From: Lunularia cruciata
Lineage: Eukaryota > Streptophyta > Marchantiopsida > Lunulariales > Lunulariaceae
Direction of reading: 5' to 3'
Length of the DNA stretch: 64,000 nt
NCBI GenBank assembly: GCA_948567375.1
Contig: OX419758.1
Coordinates: forward strand, 41,049,001-41,113,000
In this document: piece after piece, positions 19,599 through 28,490 of the stretch
Position numbering within the stretch: the first letter of the stretch is position 1
Layout: each line of letters starts with the position of its first letter
Made by a program: the position numbers and the translations under genes
The notes under the pieces: model-generated
What the model was told of the DNA's origin: nothing
Databases searched by the model: none
What the model saw: the letters and a program-made list of their open reading frames with translations, nothing else

Positions 19599-20740
19599 GA
19601 GGATGGTAGAGTGCGAGTAGTACCATTTCCATCTCAAAGACCACAGTTGGTCCATCATGCTCATGAGGAGCTAGGACATTTTGGAGTAAAGCATACATAT
19701 AACTTACTCCAGAGTCATTATTGGTGGCGCGGTATGTAGACCAAGGTACAGTAGTTTGTTGCCAGATGTGTGGTTTGTGACCAAGTTAGAGCATCATTCA
19801 ATGCTCATACGTCACAGTTGCACCCATTACCTATCATGGGATTGGGTTACCGTTGGAGTTTGGACTTCACCGGACCTTTATCGCTGATTGTGAGACATCA
19901 TCGGTATGTTTTGGTGATGGTGGAGCACTTCTCCAAGTGGATTGAGTTGGTGGCACTTCCTGACAAGTCTAGTGAAGGGACAACTTACTCATTCCTAGAT
20001 CAAGTTCTTAGTCATTTTGGTGCACCAGCTGAGGGTTTGACTGATCATGGTATAGAGTTCTTGGGAGAATTTTAGGTCTTGTGTGATAAGGCCTTGATTG
20101 ATCATCATACTACATCTCGAGATCACCTTGAGGTAGATGGCTTAGCAGAGAGAGTGGTACAGACGGTGAAGAGAGGATTGCAAAAGTATGGTTTGCAAAG
20201 AGGCCACTTGGGAGATTGGGATCTCCAATTACCTTGGTTGGCCATGGGCTATCAGTTCAGCCGGAAAGCCTCCTTAGCATCTTTCTCTCCATACTTTCTA
20301 CTCTGTGGACAAGATCCAGATTTACCTGTAGCCATTTGTTGAGATGCTACTGAAGTTTTGGACTTGGATGAGCGCATGTTCTCAGTGGGCAGAGATCTTT
20401 CAGAGAGTGATGCCGATGGCCTTTGAGAACTTGGCAATTGCTCAACATAGAGATACTTTACGCTATGCTACCATTTGAGGAGGAGGTTCTAGACCCACAA
20501 TCCATCAATTTCATCCAGGCAACTATGTATATCTATAGCAGACAATACCGACAACACTTGATGTTTCTATAGGCCGCACTATCTTGAGAGTGCGCAAGGT
20601 TTTTCCATCTGGAGTCCTTGTGTTAGAAGGACGTGATGGTGTTGTTTGGAAGGATCATGTGTGCAATTGTGCGCCATGCCACCTCCCAAACATTGATGGT
20701 ACTATGGATCCAAGCTTGGCACTTGTACGTGCAGGCTTGA
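19599..20740 (+). pseudogene. Outer gypsy element: integrase
   Basis: Zinc module: HHAHEELGHFGVKHT then FVARCVVCDQV (about 19650-19785), broken by two TAG codons where Gln is expected. Catalytic core: WSLDFTGPL (first Asp about 19863), GLTDHGIEFLGEF (second Asp near 20042) and DGLAERVVQTV (Glu near 20147). A C-terminal segment follows in another frame (20584 on: VRKVFPSGVLVLEGRDG then HVCNCAPCHLP), leading straight into the PHD finger. Frame changes lie between 20340 and 20584. Confidence 0.8.
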
Positions 20741-20895
20741 GGTGTATGTTATGTGGTTCTTCTGGTGGAGCTGCTGCTATGTTAGTGTGTGATAGCTGTT
20801 CAAGAGGATGGCATATGGCATGTATGACTCCTCCCCTCATGGTGGTTCCTCACGGACATGTTTATATCCTAGATGTACTTGACCTATAGCTAGTT
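20733..20895 (+). pseudogene. PHD-type zinc finger at the end of the gypsy polyprotein
   Basis: PHD fingers read histone H3 tails. Right after the integrase C-terminal part, the frame reads C-x2-C (20743, 20752), an 11-residue loop, C-x2-C (20788, 20797), x4-H-x2-C (GWHMAC, His at 20812) and TPPL. That is the first six ligands of a PHD finger with its hallmark RGWHxxC. The last ligand pair is in the next frame at 20859-20876, reading C-L-Y-P-R-C-T where W-x-C-P-x-C is expected, so a one-base shift and a TGT-to-TAT change broke it. RING and FYVE fit the spacing less well. Confidence 0.75.
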
Positions 20896-21158
20896 CATTC
20901 TTTATATGGTATAGATTGCAGACAGGCAACTAACGATGGGGCTCCATAGCACCTGGCTTCCTGATCTTTGCCCATTAGAGGGTATACCATATACTTAGAG
21001 TAGATGACTATCTGGAGTTAGAGGGACCTAACCGCAAGCTAGGGGAGCGATTGTGGCACTTTAGAGTCTATGTATGACTTATGTGTGAGTTGTGCTTCTA
21101 TAGTGTATGATGTTGACAACGATGTATGTTGTGTAGCGATGTATATACCCACGACATC
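20896..21158 (+). other. 3' untranslated end of the outer gypsy element
   Basis: Short stretches read through in one frame with stops, but no domain was recognised. The last 109 bp (21050-21158) are repeated after the LTR at 21606-21713. Confidence 0.45.
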
Positions 21159-21713
21159 TGTCACGCCATTTGTTATACCGCATCTAGATGCTCAGACATT
21201 GGAGTTCCAATGATAGTAGTTAGAGTTATTTCAGCAGTTTCTCAAAGACTACTTTCCAATGGTCAGATTTTGTGTTTAGATACTGACTTAATGGTGGGGC
21301 CCACCGTCACTTTGCACCATTCACACCATCAATTGTGCTGTCAGTGGGACCGTTAGGGTTTCAGAGCTAGCTTGAGTCCAGGGGGTATAGTTTCAAAGTG
21401 AGCTCGAGAGAGCTCACTTCTCTGATGTTGAGCCTTTGAGTTCCTGGCTATGGTGGACCGAGGCCGGTGAGCGTCACCTAGATTCTCTATGCTTGAGTGG
21501 GTGTGGCTTGACTGTAATTAGTGCCATGTTGTTGGCAGTTTATAGAGTGACAGATCAAGTACCGATATGTGTTGAGTTGAGTTGAAAGTGTTAAGCAATC
21601 TGATTATTGTGGCCTTTAGAGTCTATGTATGACTTATGTGTGAGTTGTGCTTCTATAGTGTATGATGTTAACAGCAATGTATGTTGTGTAGCGATGTATA
21701 TACGCACGACATC
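21050..21713. repeat. 109-bp direct repeats flanking the outer 3' LTR
   Basis: 21050-21158 (ATTGTGGC ... CACGACATC) recurs almost unchanged at 21606-21713. The LTR lies between the copies, and the foldback element starts directly after the second. This looks like a tandem LTR arrangement from which most of a second internal region was deleted. Confidence 0.8.
21159..21605 (+). repeat. 3' LTR of the outer gypsy element
   Basis: Begins TGTCACGCC and matches 2163-2600 throughout, with much divergence. It is followed not by flanking DNA but by a second copy of the element's own 3' end (21606-21713), so its right boundary is drawn there. Confidence 0.7.
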
Positions 21714-22406
21714 CAATGTCCGAAAGGAGCACCTTCTCTTTATTATATAAACAAAGAGGATCTACTCCAAGGAAGCTCCACCAGAGGATTAGGCACATAG
21801 ATAGGTGACATGTCAGCAAGCTCCACCCTTGGATTACATACTTGGATGGGTGACATGTTGGTGTTGGTCCTATCCGGTTGGTCAAACAAGTTTTGACTAG
21901 AGGGAATCTTTTAAGGAATCTTCTTGTAGGAATCTCAGAATCACATGGGTGAGGTACTGTTAGAAAGCTCTAGACATTACAAAGTAGGGGGAAGGAAGGC
22001 CAGCCTCTCTTCCTTTAGAAGGGGGGGGGGGTTTGCATATATTTGAGGCCTAATTCATCCGTTTAGGCCTCCAAAATTGCCTTCAAAGATTTCAGGCATA
22101 TTTTGGTTCCTACTCTATTAGTAGAAGTCCCCTTTTGGTGATACTTCTTTCTGCTCTATTTATTCCATCATGTATTATATCCGTCTAGATGTTACCAAAC
22201 CAATTCTCACCTTTAAATCATATGTCTAGCTATTGGTTCTAAGGTTTTCAAGTCTATTTTGGTTTCTGCTCTATTAGTAGAAGTACTCTTTTGGTGATAC
22301 TTCTATCTAATCTATTTTGACTATCATGTATAACATCATTCCAGATGTTACCAAACTAAATTTCACATCTAGATCATATGGCTAGCTCTTGGTATCAAAC
22401 TTGCCC
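21714..22406 (+). repeat. Left inverted arm of the foldback element
   Basis: Starts CAATGTCCGAAAGGAGCACC and contains a TATA-like TTATTATATAAAC. It has a G-run (22021-22032) and two tandem ~158-bp units at about 22090-22246 and 22247-22406, each with CTATTAGTAGAAGT. Confidence 0.8.
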
Positions 22407-23659
22407 GTAAAAATCTTCTTGGTTCTATATCTGACACTCTCTATCATGTGGCTACTTGAGAGACCTCCTAACAAACAAGTATATCCCTTTCATGTTACCC
22501 ATAAGGAATTTTATGGATACCCCTATACCTATTTACATTAGGGGTTTCAAATATAGTATTTATGGGTAATCAATATAACTTGTATGGATAGTAAAACCCA
22601 AGATCAAAAAGTGCTTTACAAGTACCCATAGCAATACGCATAAAAGTTATACAAGGATTTGAAATCATGACCTGTAGAGTTATACAAGGAGTATGCATTT
22701 CTAGCAACTATATGTAAATAATTTATTTTACATCATTGCTTGATTTTGAATCAATCTTGTGGCCTGATTTTGAATTTAATACCTACGAATGACATTCATC
22801 AAGTAGAGAGCTAAAGCTAATCCAACTTGCAAACCTAATATCACCACCACACTTGATCTTGTTCACAACTCATCTCCTTTCTTGTGTTCCCTTGCAAACC
22901 CTCCTTGCTCTTTGCTCTTCTTCTCAATAGACCATGTGTTCTCTTGCAAGCTTCCCCATTCTAGTGTTTTTTTACAAGTTCTCTTTGCTCTTTGCTCTTT
23001 GCTCCTCTTCTCAATCTACTCTTGATTTACCTTGTGAGTGCAATATGAATGCAAATTTGGCTGAGCTCCCTCTTGCCCTTGCTCTTTGCTCCACTTCTCA
23101 ATACTGCAATGTGTGAGTGAAAGTGCAATTTAGATCGTGGAACCCAATCTCCCTTACTCCTTACTCTCAGATTTTGAAATACCTTGCAATTCATAACTTG
23201 TATAAATTTAATCAAAAAGCATTATAGTTGGATCCAAGCCATCAAGGAGGCCTTGCACAAGTGCTTGCATTATTATGCTCCAACATAATGCAAAATTAAT
23301 CTGATTGACCTTACATGAAAAAATAGAGAATGGCCATCTCAAGGAGAGGCTTGAATGGAATGAATGGAACTCGGCCAATGAAGAAAATTATATTGGGAAA
23401 AAGTGGAATTATATTGGGAAAAAGTGGAATTATACCTTGAAATTGTGTTATATGCAAGGTAGAGTGCAATGTACACAAAGTAGTGAGTTTTTATTCAAAT
23501 ATTTTTGAGGATTAGATGCTTGTGCATTTACATAACTTACTAGAATGGATTCATTATCATTCCAAGCTTTAGTAAATGTTGTACAAACCATAGAGTATTT
23601 AAAAATGCATTTAGAAGAACACAAACTCCTATGTGGATGCATGTTGCCCTTGCTCTTTG
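22407..23659. other. Centre of the foldback element
   Basis: No transposase, RT or other domain was recognised. It holds CTTGCTCTTTGCTC-rich stretches (22880-23100) and a short tandem repeat of TATATTGGGAAAAAGTGGAA at 23389-23430. Confidence 0.5.
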
Positions 23660-24338
23660 TAATACCAAGAGCTAACCATATGATCTAGATGTGAAATTTG
23701 GTTTGGTAACATCTAGAATGAGGTTATACATGATGGTCAAAATAGATCAGATAGAAATATCACCAAAAGAGTACTTCTACTAATAGGGCAGAAACCGAAA
23801 TAGACTTGAGAACCTTAGAACCAATAGCTAGACATATGATTTAAAGGTGAGAATTAGGTTGGTAACATCTGGAATGATGTTACACATGATGGACTAAACA
23901 GATCAGAAAGAGGTATCACCAAAAGGGGACTTCTACTAATAGAGTAGGAACCAAAATATGCTTGAAATCTTTGAAGGCAATTTCGGAGGCCGAAACAAAT
24001 GAATTAGGCCTTGAAAATGTGCAGATCCCCCCCTAACAGAGGAAAGGCTGGCTTTGCCTCCCCCTTGCTTTGCCTCATTGAGAGCTTTCCAATGGTACCT
24101 TACTCACGTGATTCTGAGATTCCTACAAGAAGATTCCCTAAAAGATTCCCTCCTGTCAAAGCTTGTTTGACCAACCAGATAGGACCTAGACCAGACATGT
24201 CACCCATCCAAGTAAGTAATCCAAGGATGGAGCTTGCTGACATGTCACCTATCTGTGTCCCTAATCCTATGGTGGAGCTTCCTTGGAGGAGATCCTCTTT
24301 GTCTATATAATAAAGAGAAGGTGCTCCTTTGGGGCATC
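23660..24338 (-). repeat. Right inverted arm of the foldback element
   Basis: Reverse complement of the left arm, ending in GGTGCTCCTTTGGGGCATCG at 24319-24338, with the same internal pair of ~158-bp units and the same TATA-like site. Confidence 0.8.
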
Positions 24339-24628
24339 GAATGTTTGAGTGTGCAATCTGTGTTTTCTCTCTTGTCTTCTCTTGATAGGTTTGGACATCA
24401 TGAAAATGGGGCAAGTGCGGCAAGATGGTTAAATTTATGGGGAATTAGTGCAGGTTCTATTGTGTTGTTTACAAAGTAAGTAATGACTGCAATCATATTG
24501 ATATTGGGCAAGGAGGTGAAATGGCAAGATATGGAGGAGAGGTCAAGTATTTATATAGTTTTTGCACAAAAAGGACTCCTTGGTGCATAGGTTTAGTGGA
24601 AGTGACTTTATTCAGGTTGTCACAATGA

Positions 24629-24965
24629 CCCAAAGTGGATGGGGACTTATATTTTAGTAGGAAGGGATTTTACTCTATCAATAATCAAGTTATATGCAAC
24701 AACAAGAGATAAATTATTCATTTTGTAGGACTAGAGTAGCAATGAGCATTATATTGGAATTCTCAAAAGCTAGATGGCATTTGCTTAAAGAAATAAGAGT
24801 ACAACTAAATGATCCAAGACAAAATGTAGATCTATTAAGATGGATGACAGTGTGTATCATTCTTCATCATGGGTTGATAATTGGTAGAGGAAGACTTTGA
24901 TGATTTAGAGTTGGATATAGGAACCAAAGAGCAAAGTATGGACCAAGTAGCTTTTGAGTGCCATG
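24629..24965 (+). pseudogene. PIF/Harbinger transposase fragment (DDE_Tnp_4 type)
   Basis: Harbinger transposases cut and paste DNA with a DDE nuclease. At 24629-24712 the frame reads DGDLYFSRKGFYSINNQVIC, like the conserved Y-x-R-K-G-x-Y-S-I-N-x-Q-V-x-C-D core segment. After a deletion and frame change, 24740-24870 shows the C-terminal helix block (KARWHLLKEIRVQL, DLLRWMTVCIILHH), which contains the family's R-W..-C-I-I-L-H-N signature with His for Asn. Another frame adds the acidic end (DFDDLELDIGT). The catalytic triad is mostly lost. It is not clearly inside the neighbouring foldback element. Confidence 0.65.
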
Positions 24966-25454
24966 GAGAGAATTGAGAAATTATGTAATGCAAAATTTTT
25001 TAGCCCATATGAAGTCCCACACAATATAATATTTAAATGACTTTCATATCCATGGAATATGTGTATTTACTTCAAGTATGTTTTGATGCAACCTAACTCT
25101 TTATGTTTATGTTTATATACTTTGAGTGATTTGATTCACTTGTAATACCCTATTTATGTACTTTGAGAGTGTTTTTGCCTACTTTTCTACTTATGTACTT
25201 TGAGTGAGTTTGATTCACTTGGAATAATCTATCTTGAATACTCTATATGTTTAATGAAATATTGCACCTATACTTGAATGAAACATTGGAATGAACTATT
25301 GCACTTGTGCTTGGTTGAATTGCATAATAATTGTATTGAATTGGCATGGGTTTGTGCAGTATATGTGGGTTGTGTGTGGTTTCATGGAATGCATGGGCAT
25401 TTCCAAAAGTAAAACTAGTATGGTCATGCATTTGCTAAGGTGGTGGCCAAACCA

Positions 25455-25690
25455 AGTATTTGGGAAGAGAAGGTGAGTATCTTTGGTTGTGTGGTTGCTT
25501 GGGTGTGCATTTGAAGGTTGTGCATGAGTATTTTGGGAGGAGAAGGTGAGTATTTTGGGTGGTTCATTTGTGAAGGTTGTGCATGAGTATTGCAAGAGGA
25601 GAAGGTGAGTATTTTAGGTGGAGTTGTATGTATACATGGGCAATTGCAAAGGTAAAAAGGGTGTGCATGTGCATTTGTGAAGGTAAGCAA
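25455..25690. repeat. Degenerate tandem repeats
   Basis: The motif GAGAAGGTGAGTAT, followed by TTTGGGTGG-like and GAAGGTTGTGCATGAGTAT blocks, recurs three to four times at spacings of about 58-78 bp. Low-complexity G/T-rich sequence with no gene. Confidence 0.6.
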
Positions 25691-25861
25691 GGAGTGAGGA
25701 AAGTCGGGAATCTATGAATTCTAAAGCAACACAAATCAGATATCTAGAGGAAGAACATATGAAATATCTAGAGGAAGAGCATGGATAGAATCTTTGAGGA
25801 TAGGAGACCTGAAGAGAAACACAAAAGAAGAAACACACAATTTCACACTCAACCTCCAATG

Positions 25862-26080
25862 CACCAAAGGAGCACCCTGACTGTATTATATAGCAAAGGG
25901 GACTTTCTTGAAGGAATCTCCACCATTGGATCATATACATGGATTGATGATATGTCAACAATCTCTACCCTTAGATTAGTTGCATGCATGGGTGACATGT
26001 TGGTTCTGATCCTATCTAGTTAGTCAAACTCTCTTTGATAAGAGGAAATATTTAGGGAATCTTCCCTTAGGAATCTCTTA
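25862..26080 (+). repeat. Partial third copy of the foldback arm
   Basis: Shares the order CAAAGGAGCACC, TATTATATAGCAAAG, CCACCATTGGAT, GGGTGACATGTTGGT and AGGAATCTC with the outer third of the 21714-22406 arm, in the same orientation, with much divergence. It lacks the tandem units and the partner arm. Confidence 0.65.
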
Positions 26081-26959
26081 AATCTTTGTTTGCCACTAGG
26101 TACTATCAAGAGAAGAAAGACAATGTTGTAGAGCATAGTGGAAGATTTCTCTCATTGGTTTCCAATGAGAGATAGGACACCTAGGAGATATCTAGAGATA
26201 TCAATGTGCATATCTAACATTCAAACACTTTCCAGCTCTTGTGTTCACTCTTATTCTTGCATGACAACCTAGAGTTGTGCATGGCAACATCATTCTCATA
26301 GTGAAGAGTAAGGCTAATATTGTTAGTTATTGAGGTAGAGCTTGTCGTAGTCCAAAGGTTGCTTGGGCATGCAGATGGTACACACTTTTTTGTGACCCAT
26401 GTAGGACAAGTTCTGACCTATTTATTATGGAGAGTGGACTTCTCAAAGAATATGAGATTGTATATAGCATTGGAGGTGTAGGGGATGAGGTTTATATTCA
26501 TGAGAGTGAAAACAAGGGAGAGCTTGTACATGATGAGAAGCCTAGTGAGTGAGAGTTTAGTTTTAGTTAAGTGAACATCTAAGTATAGTTAGTTAACCCA
26601 ATGCACATGTTTGTAAATTTTTGAGATTTATATTTATATTCTTTTGTCATGGCAAACTCGTGGATAACCCTTCCTTGTATGCATGGTATTGTTTGTTGGA
26701 TTGATATGGTGTGAAAAATTGTGTATAGGTGCATCTCATGATGTTAGACAGTCGGGTCTCTATGACCATTTTGGTGATCACACTCCTCATGATCCTCCAC
26801 ATGCATCTCAAAGTGTTGATGTACCAGAACCTAGTACCCATGAGCATGATGATCATCTATATAGTCTAGAAAGAGAGAGAAAGTTGAGCCACCTCCATTG
26901 CCATCACTATGATTATCCTTGGAGAGGAGCATATGTGCACTACATACAAGAGTGGGCTG

Positions 26960-26962
<3 letters not shown>

Positions 26963-27041
<79 letters not shown>
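26963..27041. repeat. (GA)n microsatellite, about 39 units
   Basis: An uninterrupted GA run of 79 bp. It lies inside a plus-strand open frame (26683-27081), where it would encode alternating Arg and Glu, probably by chance. Confidence 0.97.
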
Positions 27042-27045
<4 letters not shown>

Positions 27046-27099
27046 CTAGCAAAGAGGGAGATGCATCTATGTATTGAATAGAGTATTATGAGCAAGTTA

Positions 27100-28490
27100 T
27101 TAGTAGAGTTAGTTAGAGTTATTAGGGAGAGAGAATATGATGTGAGAGCTCAAGTTGAGAGAGTTATTGAGTTGGAACAACTCATGGAGATAGCAAGGAG
27201 AGAGCGGAGGGATATATAGTTCAGGAGATATGGTATATGAGAGAGTTTTTCCATTACTATAGAACTATTGGAAAACACTAGGAAGGAAGTACATGAGGTG
27301 AGTGCTTAGCTAGATACTTTTAGGGTAGCATATGAGGATGCTCACTAGAAGGCCAGAGAGTGATTAGAGGTAGATATGTTTCATTCTCCTTGGGGTTTCT
27401 CTCAAAGGAGTAAGGACTCAAACAGATCATGGTGTTGACTACTATGGTGTGGTAAGGGCTAAAAGAGATGATAGTTTAGTTGATACGGGGACTAAGACCC
27501 AGACCAAGGCTTTTTTTACACATATGGGAACTCATACCCATAATCCATTTAGAGATTCTACCATAGAGAGAGTCCCACCTACACTACCACCACCATACAC
27601 ACCACCCCTACACCACCACATACTACAGGTTCTTCATCCGGAGTGCATCATACAAGAGAGACTACTACTCCATCATATGGGAGAGCACTCTTCTTTGCAA
27701 GCTACTTGATCCAATCAAACTTACTTGACTCTTGTAGGTGGCCCAAGAGAGGAGCCTTATTTGCATTTGGGAGAGTATATTGTATCATGGAAACCTCACA
27801 TAGGAGATGATATTACACTCTCTCCAAGTTTCTAGGGTACTTAGGATGAGTGTTTGTGGCTTTAGGAGCAAAAGGCATCTTTGAGTGATGAAGTATAGAG
27901 ACTCACTTGTTTGAGAGAGAATATGAGTTTATCTAGATCATTCATTCTTTGTATCATTTTCCATATAGATTTGAGGAGGGAGATTCTAGTGTTAGATTTG
28001 AGTTGTGTAGAAATAGTAAGAGATCCTAGTAGACCTCATTTCTTGGAGTGGTGTTATGAGACCATCAGGAGAAGATGGTGCTATTTTACCACAAGTAGTA
28101 CTTTATGGTATATTCTCTAGCCTAACATTAGAGATTTTATGGATTATTGTATCCCTCACTTTGAGGTGATCATATGGACTAGTGGTCCAAAGTGTGATGT
28201 GGAGACCCTATTGCATTCTATGTGGGAGCTTGGTCACCTACCAGCAAGAGTTCACACCAGTTCATCTTTAATAGCATGCTTAAACAAGATAGATGGATAT
28301 TTTGATAAGTTTAGAGGTTTTATGGTTAGACCATATAGTACTTTTACCTCGTTAGGTTCATCTATCCAAGATATATTATTTGTGGATGGAGCAACTCTTC
28401 CTTATTGCATGAAAAATCCTCATGGAGCTATACATCCTCCACCTTTTACACCGATGGATACTCTTAGTACTTCATACAATTCATTATTTT
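27100..28490 (+). pseudogene. Decayed gene with an FCP1/NIF-like phosphatase region
   Basis: Upstream, 27100-27350 reads as a charged coiled-coil-like sequence broken by TAG codons. From about 27960 the frame reads REILVLDLS, like motif I of FCP1-homology phosphatases. These are usually DxDx(T/V), and plant FCP1-like proteins often have LVLDLNG; the second Asp is lost here. Then come PHFLEWCYE and, after a TAG, NIRDFMDYCIPHFEVIIWTS (about 28125-28185), matching the family's RP.L..FL..C..-F.V.IWTS block, which includes motif II. The rest to 28490 is open but unrecognised. A captured or duplicated host gene fragment in repeat-rich DNA is the likeliest reading. The assignment rests on two blocks. 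Confidence 0.5.

Larger units (their letters stand above)
2163..21605 (+). mobile_element. Old Ty3/gypsy retrotransposon carrying a cytosine methyltransferase and a PHD finger
   Basis: Related terminal sequences at 2163-2600 and 21159-21605, both starting TGTCA(T/C)GCC, flank one plus-strand element. Inside, in order, are gag with zinc knuckles (3965-5990), a DSGA aspartic protease (8200-8513), a DNMT3-like methyltransferase (8920-9860), reverse transcriptase and RNase H (17813-19260), integrase (19600-20700) and a PHD finger (20743-20876). Three later insertions interrupt it: 4955-5644, about 5990-7490 and 9861-17812. Without them the element is about 9.3 kb. Protease, DNMT, RT and integrase all lie in the same coordinate frame, as expected of one ancestral polyprotein. 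Many stops and some shifts make it defective. No target-site duplication or primer-binding site was identified. Confidence 0.85.
21714..24338. mobile_element. Foldback-like element with ~680-bp inverted arms
   Basis: Left arm 21714-22406 and right arm 23660-24338 are inverted copies, clearly similar along their whole length with small indels. They enclose about 1.25 kb (22407-23659) without a recognised transposase. Each arm holds two tandem ~158-bp units and ends inward at CTCTTGGTATCA/TTACA, which resembles an LTR end plus an initiator-tRNA primer site. It may therefore be two inverted LTR-like sequences rather than a DNA transposon. A third, partial copy lies at 25862-26080. Confidence 0.75.

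Noticed and set aside
23389-23430. Possible CRISPR-like or satellite array in the foldback centre
   Set aside because: Only two copies of a 21-bp unit, no spacers, eukaryotic context.
26370-26430. ADGTH motif as a Harbinger catalytic Asp block
   Set aside because: Only four matching residues and no further transposase motifs in frame around it.
26683-27081. Open frame through the GA microsatellite with an Arg-Glu repeat
   Set aside because: GA repeats are open in several frames by nature; the flanks do not match a known protein.
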